Part shown: positions 18,293-26,915 of the stretch, in pieces | Position numbering within the stretch: position 1 is the stretch's first letter | How the letters are laid out: every line of letters begins with the position of its first letter | Translations under genes and position numbers: made by a program | Notes under the pieces: generated by a model | Seen by the model: only the letters and a program-made list of their open reading frames with translations | Database searches by the model: none | What the model was told of the DNA's origin: nothing | NCBI RefSeq assembly: GCF_029522115.1 | Contig: NZ_JAKWFK010000014.1 | Span: 1-64,000 of the forward strand | Direction: 5' to 3' | From: Trinickia sp. Y13 | Lineage (GTDB): Bacteria; Pseudomonadota; Gammaproteobacteria; Burkholderiales; Burkholderiaceae | DNA: 64,000 bases

Positions 18293-18773
18293 TCTGAACG
18301 CGATGCCCGGCGAGGGCACGGCCGATCTGGACGCGGCGCTCGCCGCCGCCGCGGCGGAAAACGCCAAGCAGGCCGTCGGCGCGGCCGCCGAGGAGGCAAG
18401 CCTGGACGATTGGGCCGCCGCCCTCGCCGAGCAAAATTCGAACGAGACGCCCGCGCCTGCCGCGGCCGGCGTGTTCCAGCCGCTGTCGAAGGTCGAACCG
18501 ACGACAACGCGCAACGACATCGATATGATTCTGGACATTCCGGTCCAGATGACGGTCGAGCTGGGGCGCACGAAAATTGCGATTCGAAACTTGTTGCAAC
18601 TTGCGCAGGGCTCGGTCGTCGAACTCGACGGGATGGCCGGCGAGCCGATGGATGTGCTCGTGAACGGCTGTTTGATCGCCCAGGGTGAAGTGGTTGTCGT
18701 CAACGACAAGTTCGGCATCCGGCTGACCGACATCATCACGCCGGCCGAACGTATTCGAAAGCTCAATCGATAA
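18285..18773 (+). CDS. fliN: FliN motor switch protein
   Basis: 162 residues. The C-terminal ~80 are the SpoA domain: MILDIPVQMTVELGRTKIAI, then LAQGSVVELDGMAGEPMDV and the end TDIITPAERIRKLNR. The N-terminal ~80 are a variable acidic/Ala-rich region (DLDAALAAAAAENAKQA, then SLDDWAAALAEQ) longer than in enteric FliN. It forms the base of the C ring and a docking site for FliH. It overlaps the fliM stop. Confidence 0.95.
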   Translation: MSDLNAMPGEGTADLDAALAAAAAENAKQAVGAAAEEASLDDWAAALAEQNSNETPAPAAAGVFQPLSKVEPTTTRNDIDMILDIPVQMTVELGRTKIAIRNLLQLAQGSVVELDGMAGEPMDVLVNGCLIAQGEVVVVNDKFGIRLTDIITPAERIRKLNR

Positions 18774-18777
18774 CTTG

Positions 18778-19359
18778 ATGAAATCTCTCCTGCACCGTGC
18801 GTCGCAACCGAGGCGCGTGGCAGCAAAGCTAGCGGCATACGCGGCGCTCGTCGCGGCCGCACCGGCGGTGTTCGCTCCCGTGGCCGCGGCCGCCGATATG
18901 AACGCGGTCAACAACGCCGCGAAGATCGCATCGAGCGTGGGCGCGGGCACGGCCGTGCCGTCGATCGGCGTGGGCGCCGTGCTGCAGACGCTGGTCGGCT
19001 TGGCGATCGTCATCGCCCTCGTGTTCGCTTGCGCCTGGCTCGCCCGCCGCTTCGGCTTGCAGCCTTCGGGGCGCGGCCAGCTCGTGCGCACCATCGGCGG
19101 CGTCTCGCTCGGGGGCAAGGAACGCGTGGCCGTGGTGCAAATCGGCGATACCTGGCTCGTGGTGGGCGCGGCGCCCGGCAACGTGCGCCTGCTCCATACG
19201 ATGCCCGCACCGGCGGCGAGCGAAACCGGCGCCTCCGGCGGCGGGCAATCCGATGCGGAGCCCGGGCCATTGCCCGGCACCTTCGGCTCGCGCTTTCGTG
19301 CGGCGCTCGGGGACGAAGCGCGCAAGCGCTTTTCTCGGCCCACGGGCGGAGGCAAGTAA
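18778..19359 (+). CDS. fliO: FliO export-gate assembly protein
   Basis: 193 residues. An N-terminal signal-like hydrophobic segment is followed by one membrane helix (LQTLVGLAIVIALVFACAWLARRF) and the FliO domain (RTIGGVSLGGKERVAVVQIGDTWLVVG). FliO helps FliP assemble into the export gate. ATG 18778 is preferred to the TTG three bases earlier. The stop is immediately followed by the fliP ATG (TAAATG). Confidence 0.9.
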   Translation: MKSLLHRASQPRRVAAKLAAYAALVAAAPAVFAPVAAAADMNAVNNAAKIASSVGAGTAVPSIGVGAVLQTLVGLAIVIALVFACAWLARRFGLQPSGRGQLVRTIGGVSLGGKERVAVVQIGDTWLVVGAAPGNVRLLHTMPAPAASETGASGGGQSDAEPGPLPGTFGSRFRAALGDEARKRFSRPTGGGK

Positions 19360-20136
19360 ATGTCGTCCACGTCACTCGTGCGGCTCGCGCGCGCCGCATT
19401 GCCCGCAGTTCCGCTTTTGATCTTCGCGCTTTTGCCGCAGCTCGCGCAGGCGCAAACGCCGGCCGGCTTGCCGGCCTTCACGACGAGCCCCGGCCCTGGC
19501 GGCGGCACGACCTACTCGTTGAGCGTGCAGACGATGCTGCTGCTCACGATGCTCTCGTTCCTGCCGGCGATGGTGCTCATGATGACGAGCTTCACGCGCA
19601 TCATCATCGTGCTGTCGCTGCTGCGCCAAGCGCTCGGCACGAGCACGACGCCGCCGAATCAAGTGCTGGTGGGGCTTGCGCTGTTCCTCACGCTGTTCGT
19701 GATGTCGCCCGTGCTGAACAAGGCATACGAGGACGGCTACAAGCCGTTCTCGGACGGCGCGATTCCGATGGAGACGGCCGTGCAGCGAGGCGTGGCGCCG
19801 TTCAAGCAATTCATGCTGAAGCAAACGCGCGAGTCCGACCTGGCGCTTTTTGCCAAGATTTCCCATTCGCCGCCGCTTCAAGGCCCCGAAGACGTCCCGC
19901 TGCCGCTGCTCGTGCCCGCATTCGTCACGAGCGAATTGAAGACCGCCTTTCAAATCGGCTTCACGATCTTCATTCCGTTTCTCATCATCGACATGGTGGT
20001 GGCGAGCGTGTTGATGTCGATGGGGATGATGATGGTCTCGCCGGTGACGATTTCGCTGCCTTTCAAGCTCATGCTGTTCGTGCTCGTGGACGGCTGGCAG
20101 TTGCTCATCGGCTCGCTGGCTCAGAGCTTTTCCTGA
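19360..20136 (+). CDS. fliP: FliP export-gate protein
   Basis: 258 residues. A cleavable-type signal peptide ([15 protein letters not shown]) is followed by four membrane helices. Family signatures: [20 protein letters not shown], then [20 protein letters not shown] and the C-terminal [15 protein letters not shown]. Five FliP copies with FliQ and FliR form the export channel in the inner membrane. It lies between fliO and fliQ in the standard order. Confidence 0.97.
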   Translation: MSSTSLVRLARAALPAVPLLIFALLPQLAQAQTPAGLPAFTTSPGPGGGTTYSLSVQTMLLLTMLSFLPAMVLMMTSFTRIIIVLSLLRQALGTSTTPPNQVLVGLALFLTLFVMSPVLNKAYEDGYKPFSDGAIPMETAVQRGVAPFKQFMLKQTRESDLALFAKISHSPPLQGPEDVPLPLLVPAFVTSELKTAFQIGFTIFIPFLIIDMVVASVLMSMGMMMVSPVTISLPFKLMLFVLVDGWQLLIGSLAQSFS

Positions 20137-20161
20137 GCGCGCAACAACGAGGACTGCACTC

Positions 20162-20431
20162 ATGACGCCCGAATCCGTTCTGACGCTCGCTCACCGGGCG
20201 ATGTACGTCGCGCTCTTGCTCACGGCGCCGCCGCTGATCGTCTCGCTCGTCGTCGGTTTGCTCGTGAGCTTCTTTCAGGCCGCCACGCAGATCAACGAGG
20301 CCACGCTCTCGTTCATTCCGAAGCTGATGGCCGTGACCATCACGCTCGTGATAGCCGGGCCGTGGATGCTTTCGATCATCCTCGACTACATGCGGGAAAC
20401 GCTGACCGCCATTCCGTCGATGGCGGGGTAG
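20162..20431 (+). CDS. fliQ: FliQ export-gate protein
   Basis: 89 residues with two membrane helices. Characteristic stretches are ALLLTAPPLIVSLVVGLLV and FFQAATQINEATLSFIPKL. It forms the FliPQR gate. Standard position between fliP and fliR. Confidence 0.96.
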   Translation: MTPESVLTLAHRAMYVALLLTAPPLIVSLVVGLLVSFFQAATQINEATLSFIPKLMAVTITLVIAGPWMLSIILDYMRETLTAIPSMAG

Positions 20432-20464
20432 CGCGTCGGAACCCGAACCCGGACACCGGCGCCG

Positions 20465-21250
20465 ATGTTCACCGTCACCTACGCGCAACTAAATGCCTGG
20501 CTCACGGCGTTCCTGTGGCCGTTTACGCGCATAGCCGCACTCGTTGCGGCCGCGCCCGTGCTCGGCCATGCTTCTTTGCCCGCGCGCGTGAAGATCGGGC
20601 TGGCCGCGTTCATTACGCTCATCGTTGCGCCGACGCTCCCCCCTATGCCGCAGGTGACCGTCTTCTCGGCCGCGGGCGTATGGGTCCTGGTGATGCAGCT
20701 TTTGATCGGGGCGGCGCTCGGGTTTGCGATGCAGCTCGTGTTCGCCGCCGTGGAAATGGCGGGCACGCTCGTCGGCTTGCAGATGGGGCTCGGCTTCGCA
20801 ACGTTTTTCGATCCGAGCTCGAACGCATCGGCGCAGGTCATCTCGAGCTTTTTGAACATGATCGCGATGATCGCGTTTCTCACGTTCAACGGGCATCTGC
20901 AGATGATCTCGGCGCTGATCGGCTCGTTTCAGTCGGTGCCGATCGCGGCTGCGGTATACGGACCGCCAGGGATGCGCACGCTCGTCGAATGGGGCGGCGC
21001 GATCTTCTCGGCGGGGCTGCTGCTGTCGCTGCCCGTCGTCGTCGCGCTGCTCGTCGCGAACCTCTCGCTCGGCATTTTGAACCGCGCCGCGCCGCAAATC
21101 GGCATCTTTCAAATCGGCTTCTCGGTCACGCTCATGGTCGGCATGCTGCTGCTCATGCTGATGCTGCCGAATATGATTCCGTTCTTTGCCCGGCTGATCA
21201 ATGCGGGCGTCGATGAAATGGGGCGCGTCGCAGCGGCGCTGCATGGGTGA
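20465..21250 (+). CDS. fliR: FliR export-gate protein
   Basis: 261 residues, about six membrane helices. Conserved patterns: WPFTRIAALVAAAPVLGHAS, then GLQMGLGFATFFDPSSNASA and ILNRAAPQIGIFQIGF. It completes the FliPQR export gate. Last gene of fliLMNOPQR. It faces the convergent flgL across a terminator. Confidence 0.96.
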   Translation: MFTVTYAQLNAWLTAFLWPFTRIAALVAAAPVLGHASLPARVKIGLAAFITLIVAPTLPPMPQVTVFSAAGVWVLVMQLLIGAALGFAMQLVFAAVEMAGTLVGLQMGLGFATFFDPSSNASAQVISSFLNMIAMIAFLTFNGHLQMISALIGSFQSVPIAAAVYGPPGMRTLVEWGGAIFSAGLLLSLPVVVALLVANLSLGILNRAAPQIGIFQIGFSVTLMVGMLLLMLMLPNMIPFFARLINAGVDEMGRVAAALHG

Positions 21251-21282
21251 CGGCTCGGTGGCGCGCCTCTCAGGCCAACGAT

Positions 21283-21319
21283 AAAAAAACGGCCGAAGCC
21301 CAATGAGGCGGCTTCGGCC
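21283..21319 (-). terminator. Terminator between convergent fliR and flgL
   Basis: Perfect 10-bp stem GGCCGAAGCC (21291-21300) / GGCTTCGGCC (21310-21319). On the minus strand it is followed by GTTTTTTTAT, a good intrinsic terminator for the flgKL transcript. On the plus strand the tail (TTATC) is weak. A second hairpin, CTCGCCC/GGGCGAG at 21326-21343, sits next to it. Confidence 0.85.
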
Positions 21320-21367
21320 TTATCGCTCGCCCTTGCGGGCGAGTGGCTTCGTCAAACTCTAATCTGA

Positions 21368-22606
21368 TCAACCGCCGATGTACTGAAACAGCGACATCCC
21401 CTGAATCTTCACGAACGATTGCTGCGCCGCCTGCAGCGCGTTCTGCGTCAGTTGAAAATTGCTGATCGCCGACACCATGTCGACGCCCGTCAAATTCGCT
21501 AGGTCGCTCTGCGTTTGCAGCGAATTCGTTTGCGTCGTCGTTTGCAGCGCCTGCAATTCCTGCTCGCGCCCGCCCACCGACGCCTGCACCACCACCACGT
21601 TCGTCAGCGAGTTTTGGAACGCCGACAAGCCCGTCGTCAATGCATTGGCGAGCGTGGCCGTCGCAGCCGGATTGTTGCTGGCCGGCTGTTGCAATGCCGC
21701 GATCACCGAATCGATCGTCGAGAACACGCTGCTGTTCTGCGGCGCCGTCGAGGGCGTGACCGAGAACGTGTCGCCCGGGTTCGGCGCACCCGCGATCGAC
21801 ACCTGCATGCCCGTGCCGAGCTGGATGGGGGTGTTCGCACTGAAGGCCGTGGCGGCCGTCGTCGTGGGGGGCACCAGCGTGTTGTCCGTCACCGTATAGG
21901 TCGGGGCCGCCGCCGTGCCGCCGAACGTGATCGTGTAACTGTCGCCGTTCGTGGCGATGGCCGGATTCGTGATCGAGGCGCGCCCGATCGTCCCGGTACC
22001 GGTATTGGCCGCGTTGCCCGCGGAAACCGGCGACGTGCCGACCGAAGGCACCGTCATGAAAACGTTCGAGCCGCTATCGTTCGTCGCGATCTGCCGCGTG
22101 TCGGCCACTTGCGCTTCGCGGATGCCGTTATCGCCGTGATAGTTCACGCCGCCGCCCGCCGCACTCGTGAACGGCTGCGTCGTCGCTTGAAAACCCGAGA
22201 ACACATAGTTGCCCGCGCCATCGCTCGTGTTCGCAAGCGTCATCAACTGGTCGCGGTAGCCTTGAATCGCCTTGGCGATGGAGGCGCGGTCCGAATCGTT
22301 CAAGCTGCCGTCGCCCGCGCGCACGATCTCCGAGCTGATGCTCTGCATCGTGTTCGTCACGCTCGAGAGCGTCTTGTCCTCCAGCTGCAGCGACGAAAGC
22401 GCCGCGTTCTGGTTCGTCGTGTATTGCGTGAAGGTGGCCGACACCATCGTCAACTGCACGGCTTGCGCGGCGGCCAGCGGATTGTCCGCGGGCGTCGTCA
22501 GCGCTGTGCCGCTCGAGAGCTGCTGGTAATACGTCGCCAGCTGGCTCTCCTGGTTATCCATCGTCTGGATGTTCTGGTTGTAGAACTGCGAGGTCGAGAT
22601 GCGCAT
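21368..22606 (-). CDS. flgL: FlgL hook-filament junction protein (HAP3)
   Basis: 412 residues. The N-terminal D0/D1 has MRISTSQFYNQNIQTMDNQ and LSSGTALTTPADNPLAAAQ; the C-terminus has LTGVDMVSAISNFQLTQNAL and ends KIQGMSLFQYIGG, matching flagellin-like hook-associated proteins. The middle D2 insert is Thr/Gly-rich. It joins FlgK to the filament after export. ATG 22606 fits the family start; an upstream TTG would add three residues. It lies 12 bases after flgK in a sigma28-driven pair. Confidence 0.95.
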   Translation of the reverse strand: MRISTSQFYNQNIQTMDNQESQLATYYQQLSSGTALTTPADNPLAAAQAVQLTMVSATFTQYTTNQNAALSSLQLEDKTLSSVTNTMQSISSEIVRAGDGSLNDSDRASIAKAIQGYRDQLMTLANTSDGAGNYVFSGFQATTQPFTSAAGGGVNYHGDNGIREAQVADTRQIATNDSGSNVFMTVPSVGTSPVSAGNAANTGTGTIGRASITNPAIATNGDSYTITFGGTAAAPTYTVTDNTLVPPTTTAATAFSANTPIQLGTGMQVSIAGAPNPGDTFSVTPSTAPQNSSVFSTIDSVIAALQQPASNNPAATATLANALTTGLSAFQNSLTNVVVVQASVGGREQELQALQTTTQTNSLQTQSDLANLTGVDMVSAISNFQLTQNALQAAQQSFVKIQGMSLFQYIGG

Positions 22607-22618
22607 CGCTGACAAGCC

Positions 22619-24619
22619 TTATTGGAAGATGCCCATCAGGGTCTGGAACATGGACTCGGCCGTTTGAATGACCTTGCTGTTCGCCTGATAAGCCTGCTGG
22701 TATTGCAACAAGTTCGCCGCTTCTTCGTTGAGGTTGACCCCCGAGACTGCTTGCTGCGCCGAAGTGATCTGAGCGACGAGCGCCGTCTGCGACGTATTGG
22801 CCGCCTTGAGCTGGCTCGCGGCGTTGCCGATGTTGTTCACGTAGGACGCGTAAGCGGCCGTGAGCGTCGAGGTGCCGCCGTTCAGCGACGCGTTCGAGAC
22901 GAGCTTGGACATCGCGAGCGCGTTGCGCCCGTCGAACGTGCCCGTGTTCGGGGCGATCGTGAAGGTGTCGCCGTTCGCGGGCGAGCCGCTGATCGACACG
23001 GTCACGCCGTTCGTGATGCCGGCCGGCACCGGCGTCGTCGTGCTGTCGATCGTCAGCGTCGCGCCTTGCGCAGCGCTGTAGGGCACCGGCGTCGTGGCCG
23101 CCGTGATCGGGATCGACGTCGCGGGCGTGCCGGCGATCGTCACCGTCGTGCCGACCTGGAAGCCGCTCAGCGTGCCCGTGGACGCGTCGTAGGTCAGCGT
23201 CGTCGTGCCCCCGATCTGGTAGCCCGCCGTCACGGTGCCCTGGGTGATCGCGCCGGTGCCCGTGTTCGAGCTGGGCGCCGAGGCCAGCACGGGTGCGGAA
23301 GCCGCGATGGCCGACGGGTTCGCCGTGGCAAGCGCGAACGTGCTCAGCGCGCCGCGCGTCGGTTGAATCGTGAACGAATCGCCGGCGTTCATCGAGCCCG
23401 ACGTGATGTTCAAGAGCAAGCCGCCGATCGGCGTCGTGCCGTTGGGCGCCGTGGCCGAGGTGCCGACGACGGAACCCGTCGTCGAATCGGTCAGCGTGTA
23501 AGTGCCGCCCGCGAACGAAAGCGTGTAGTCGTCGCTCGTCGGTTGCGCGGGGTTGGCGAAGGCGACCGACAACGCCGCATTGCCGGTGTTGGCTTGGTTC
23601 GAGTAGACGGTCGGCGCGCCGACGGTGAACAAGTTGCCGCCGATATTGCCGGACAGGTCCAGACCCAGCGCGTTTTGCGCATTCACCTGAGCGGCGAAGC
23701 TCGTGGCGACCGCGCCCAGTTGCGACTCGGCCGGATCGAGCGTCTGGCTGACGAATTGCAGCAGCCCGCCGACGGTGCCGCCGTTGATGGCCGACGACGG
23801 TAGATATTCGACCGGCGGCGTCGGCGTCGCGCCCTTCATGCCGTTATAGGTGACGGCCAACTCGCTCGGATCGCCTTGCGAGGGCGCCGTGCCGAGCTGG
23901 AAGTTCTGCGTGCCGACGACGAGTGGCTGCCCGTTGCCGATGAAAACGCTATAGCCGCTCGAGTTCTGCACGACCGACACGCCGGCAAGTTGCGACAAGC
24001 TGGCGACCGCCTGGTCGCGCTGGTCGAGCAACTGGTTCGGCGGCTGGCCCTGGGCCGAGGCCGCGGCGATCTGGCTGTTCAAGCTCGCGATCTGCGAGGA
24101 ATAGGTGTTGATCGATGCGACTGACGTCTGCAGTTGCTGATTCACGCTCAAGCGCAGTTGGTCGTACTGCTCGCCGGCGGCGTTCAATTGCGTGGCGAGC
24201 GTCTGCGCGGCACTCAGCGCGGTTTGACGCGTCGGGATGCTGTTCGGGCCGTTCGAGACATTCTGCAGGCCGGTGAAGTACGCCGTGATCGCCGAGGAGA
24301 TGCCGGCCGTCGGGCTGCCCACGAGATTGCTCAGCTGCGAAGCCATCGCATAGTTGGCCGAAAGCGCGCTGTTCGTCGACGTGGCGTTGTTCAGCTGCGT
24401 GCTCAGGTACTGGCTGTAATTGCGGCGCACCGTCACCGTGTCGACGCCCGAGCCCAGATAGCCCGAGCCCGTGTATTGGCCGCTCGCTTCCGCGTAGACG
24501 GGATTTTCGACGGTATAGCCGGGCGTCGCGGCGTTGCTGATGTTTTGACTGGTCGTCTGCAGCCCCCACTGGGCGGCGCTGAGCCCGGACAAGCCAATGG
24601 TGAAAATATCGTTGGACAT
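22619..24619 (-). CDS. flgK: FlgK hook-filament junction protein (HAP1)
   Basis: 666 residues. It starts MSNDIFTIGLSGLSAAQWGL with the rod/hook signature NISNAATPGYTVENP, and ends with the family C-terminus SGVNLNEEAANLLQYQQAYQA. The large Thr/Ala-rich middle is longer than in enteric FlgK (547 aa), with repeated beta-rich segments such as GDSFTIQPT and GDTFTIAPN. It forms the first junction ring on the hook. ATG 24619 is chosen because the conserved family N-terminus begins there. Confidence 0.95.
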   Translation of the reverse strand: MSNDIFTIGLSGLSAAQWGLQTTSQNISNAATPGYTVENPVYAEASGQYTGSGYLGSGVDTVTVRRNYSQYLSTQLNNATSTNSALSANYAMASQLSNLVGSPTAGISSAITAYFTGLQNVSNGPNSIPTRQTALSAAQTLATQLNAAGEQYDQLRLSVNQQLQTSVASINTYSSQIASLNSQIAAASAQGQPPNQLLDQRDQAVASLSQLAGVSVVQNSSGYSVFIGNGQPLVVGTQNFQLGTAPSQGDPSELAVTYNGMKGATPTPPVEYLPSSAINGGTVGGLLQFVSQTLDPAESQLGAVATSFAAQVNAQNALGLDLSGNIGGNLFTVGAPTVYSNQANTGNAALSVAFANPAQPTSDDYTLSFAGGTYTLTDSTTGSVVGTSATAPNGTTPIGGLLLNITSGSMNAGDSFTIQPTRGALSTFALATANPSAIAASAPVLASAPSSNTGTGAITQGTVTAGYQIGGTTTLTYDASTGTLSGFQVGTTVTIAGTPATSIPITAATTPVPYSAAQGATLTIDSTTTPVPAGITNGVTVSISGSPANGDTFTIAPNTGTFDGRNALAMSKLVSNASLNGGTSTLTAAYASYVNNIGNAASQLKAANTSQTALVAQITSAQQAVSGVNLNEEAANLLQYQQAYQANSKVIQTAESMFQTLMGIFQ

Positions 24620-24677
24620 GCGTCTTCCTGAAGGGCGGACGGCGCAGTGCTGTCTGCCTCGTTGAGGGAACACATGT

Positions 24678-24704
24678 ATAACGGCCGCGCGCGCGGAAAT
24701 TTAA
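24678..24704 (-). promoter_or_regulatory. Sigma28 (FliA) promoter of flgKL
   Basis: On the minus strand: TTAAATTT, 11-nt spacer, GCCGTTAT, close to TAAAGTTT-N11-GCCGATAA. It lies about 60 bp before the flgK start, as expected for a late flagellar operon. Confidence 0.75.
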
Positions 24705-24705
24705 G

Positions 24706-24735
24706 GGGGCCATATAGGTTGGCCCCGTTTTTTTT
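24706..24735 (+). terminator. Terminator-like hairpin, oriented against the surrounding genes
   Basis: Stem GGGGCC (24706-24711) / GGCCCC (24721-24726), 9-nt loop, then GTTTTTTTT on the plus strand. No plus-strand gene precedes it. On the minus strand it has an A run before and only TTAAATTT after, the flgK promoter -35. It may act in both directions or block antisense transcription. Confidence 0.55.
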
Positions 24736-24736
24736 C

Positions 24737-25528
24737 TTACGCTCTGACGAGCGAGCGCCGCCGCATTTCCAGCTGCGTGATGAGCCGCTGCAGCGTGTTT
24801 TCGGCCGCGCCGGGCAGCGATACGAAACGCATGCCGAGCTGGAAGCGCCGGCCGCCGTTCGGCAGTTCGGTTGCGCGTAGCGAAACGAGTTCGAGATCGA
24901 GCGAGAGCATGCCGTGGCCGTTCAAGTGCACCTCGACGTCGGGCAGCATGACGCCCATCGGCAATTGCGCCACCCGCTCGTCCGTCGTGCGCAGCCCAAT
25001 GCCGCCGAGCGACAGGTCGTGCACCTCGAAGCGGAAGGCGTCCCCCTCGGGCAGGCGGCCGCGGCAGAAATACGGATCGAGCACGGGCGCGTCGACGCGG
25101 AAGTACTCGCGGCGCTGCATGTAGAACAGGACTTCGGGGAATGGCGCCTCGAAGGCGGGCAAGCCTTCGAACTTGGTTTCGGCCGGCGTGGCAGTGGAAA
25201 ATTCGACGCGCACGCCGTCGGGCGAGGCGCGGAAGGTGCAGGTGGGCGAAGCAAGCACGCCCTTGTTCTGCTCGGGCAACGCACCCCAATCGAAGGAGAA
25301 CGTACGCGCACGCACGTCGACATCGAGGATCTTCGTGACAAGCTGCCCGTTCTTGTACTGAACGGTCAAGAAATCGCCGCGATTGGCCAAATTGCGGAGT
25401 TGAACGCCGATTTCGAGCGGATTGCGGCGACCGAAATCATGATGATTTTCGGCGGCATCCTCCGTCGGGCCATTCGACTGGTTGGTATCCATGGGCTCGG
25501 GTATGCGTACTTGCGCGGCGCCTTTCAT
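24737..25528 (-). CDS. ycgR: YcgR-type flagellar brake protein (PilZ domain)
   Basis: 263 residues. The N-terminal YcgR domain (about 30-140) precedes a C-terminal PilZ domain (about 145-255) with the c-di-GMP-binding motifs QRREYFRVD (RxxxR) and HDLSLGGIGL (D/NxSxxG). YcgR binds the motor when c-di-GMP is high and slows swimming. A sigma28-type promoter lies about 60 bp upstream, so the brake is expressed with the late genes. The start could be ATG 25528 or ATG 25492; neither has a strong ribosome-binding site. Confidence 0.9.
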   Translation of the reverse strand: MKGAAQVRIPEPMDTNQSNGPTEDAAENHHDFGRRNPLEIGVQLRNLANRGDFLTVQYKNGQLVTKILDVDVRARTFSFDWGALPEQNKGVLASPTCTFRASPDGVRVEFSTATPAETKFEGLPAFEAPFPEVLFYMQRREYFRVDAPVLDPYFCRGRLPEGDAFRFEVHDLSLGGIGLRTTDERVAQLPMGVMLPDVEVHLNGHGMLSLDLELVSLRATELPNGGRRFQLGMRFVSLPGAAENTLQRLITQLEMRRRSLVRA

Positions 25529-25586
25529 GCACCGACGCCAATGCTTTCGGATCCATTTCAGCAGATCCGAACAGGGTCTCGTCTGA

Positions 25587-25613
25587 TTAGCGGCATCGGA
25601 CGTGCAAAGTTTA
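25587..25613 (-). promoter_or_regulatory. Sigma28 (FliA) promoter of ycgR
   Basis: On the minus strand: TAAACTTT, 11-nt spacer, GCCGCTAA. Each half has one mismatch to TAAAGTTT-N11-GCCGATAA and the spacing is exact. It lies 59 bp before the first ycgR start. Confidence 0.75.
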
Positions 25614-25751
25614 GAGGGACGCCCGAAATAATTTTTTAGTTTTCGAGCCGGTGCGCGGTTATCGGCCCCTGCCGACGCTCGTCGCTTTATCCCGCTTATC
25701 GATACTGGGCGCCATTATAGTGCGTCGTGCGACGCATCGGAAATGCGGCTT

Positions 25752-25777
25752 GGCCGGCCGCCTTTCGGCGGCCGGCC
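25752..25777 (-). terminator. Stable GC hairpin downstream of flgJ
   Basis: 11-bp perfect stem with a 4-nt loop, 112 bp after the flgJ stop. No U run follows on either strand, so termination would need Rho or the element may only stabilise the 3' end. Confidence 0.4.
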
Positions 25778-25889
25778 TCGATGCCGTCTTCTGCTTGGCC
25801 CCGCCGCGCTTTGACGCGCTCCCCGTAGTCCACCGGTGATGGCGGCCATGCCGCTCGATTCCGGTGAAATCCCTGAGTCCGTTGGTCCC

Positions 25890-26903
25890 TTAGACCATTT
25901 GCTGCATGATTGAAATCAGCTTTTTCGCGTAGTGCGGATCGGTCGCATATCCGGCTTTCTGCATGCCGTGCGCAAAGCTGGCTGCATCGTGCGACGAAGA
26001 GAGCACCGATGCATAACGCGGATTGTCGCGCAGCATATTGGCGTAATCGGTCATCGCGTCCGCATACGAATCGTAAGCGCGGAATTTTTGCACGACCTTT
26101 TGCGGCTTGCCGTGCACGTATTCGGTCGTGACTGCGGAAACCGTCTTACCGGTCCAATCGCTCGTCGCCTTGATACCGAACACATTGTGGCTCGGCGAGC
26201 CATCTGCATTCTTGATCTCGCCCTTGCCCCAACCGGATTCGAGCGCGGCCTGACCGACGATGAAACGCGCCGGGATGCCCGTCGCCGCGCTCGCTGCCTG
26301 CGCCGGCGCCGCCATCTTGTTGACGAATGCATCGACTTTGCTCGATGCGCCGCTGCCGCGCAGCGGCGGCGTGAGCGCGCTTTGCGCTGAATAGCCTTTG
26401 CCCGAAGCGAGCGCGCCATTCGCATGCGCATTCGCATAAGCGCGCGCGAGCGCATTCATCATGGCCGCATCGCCGGGATTGCTCGCGCCGCCGCCGAGCA
26501 TGCCGCCGATCGCTTGACCGCCCGGAATCGTACGAGCGCCACCCGCGCCGCCCGCGCTCAAGTCCACGCCCGCGTTGCGCGAGAGCTGCGTGATGAGCGC
26601 GTTGGCAACGCCAACGCCCTTGGACGAGAGCTGCTGCGAGAGCTGCTGATCGAGCATCGACTGGTACTGCTTGCTGTCGTTCGAATCGAGGATGCCGTCT
26701 TGCGGCGTCGCCTCTCGCATGCTCTTGAGCATCATCTGCATGAACACGGCGTCGAATTGCTTGGCCGTCGATTTCAAGGCTTGTTGCGGCGACGTTCCCG
26801 CTTGCGAACGCATCGCGTCGAAGCCTTGCACGTCGAGCGCGAAGCGCTGCGAGATGTCGCCGCCGGTGTCTACGGTGCCGCTGTACGTGGTATTCGGGTT
26901 CAT
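25890..26903 (-). CDS. flgJ: FlgJ rod-binding protein and peptidoglycan hydrolase
   Basis: 337 residues. The N-terminal rod-binding domain has STAKQFDAVFMQMMLKSMRE and FDAMRSQAG. The C-terminal glucosaminidase domain (about 180-337) has IPARFIVGQAALESGWGKGE with the catalytic Glu, SHNVFGIKATSDWTG and YADAMTDYANMLRDNPRY. It cuts a hole in peptidoglycan for the rod and caps it. ATG 26903 is preferred to GTG 26909. It is the last gene of flgBCDEFGHIJ. Confidence 0.96.
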   Translation of the reverse strand: MNPNTTYSGTVDTGGDISQRFALDVQGFDAMRSQAGTSPQQALKSTAKQFDAVFMQMMLKSMREATPQDGILDSNDSKQYQSMLDQQLSQQLSSKGVGVANALITQLSRNAGVDLSAGGAGGARTIPGGQAIGGMLGGGASNPGDAAMMNALARAYANAHANGALASGKGYSAQSALTPPLRGSGASSKVDAFVNKMAAPAQAASAATGIPARFIVGQAALESGWGKGEIKNADGSPSHNVFGIKATSDWTGKTVSAVTTEYVHGKPQKVVQKFRAYDSYADAMTDYANMLRDNPRYASVLSSSHDAASFAHGMQKAGYATDPHYAKKLISIMQQMV

Positions 26904-26915
26904 CGTCACGCCTTC

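Larger units (their letters stand above)
25529..25889. other. Intergenic region between ycgR and flgJ
   Basis: 361 bases, no gene seen. It contains the ycgR sigma28 promoter (25587-25613) and a very stable hairpin, GGCCGGCCGCC (25752-25762) / GGCGGCCGGCC (25767-25777), with loop TTTC, downstream of flgJ. The hairpin has no T run and may end or stabilise the flgB-J mRNA. Confidence 0.6.

Noticed and set aside
25664-25698. Another sigma28-like arrangement upstream of ycgR (TAAA then GCCGATAA)
   Set aside because: The two halves are 19 nt apart, not 15. The site at 25587-25613 has exact spacing and is nearer to the gene.
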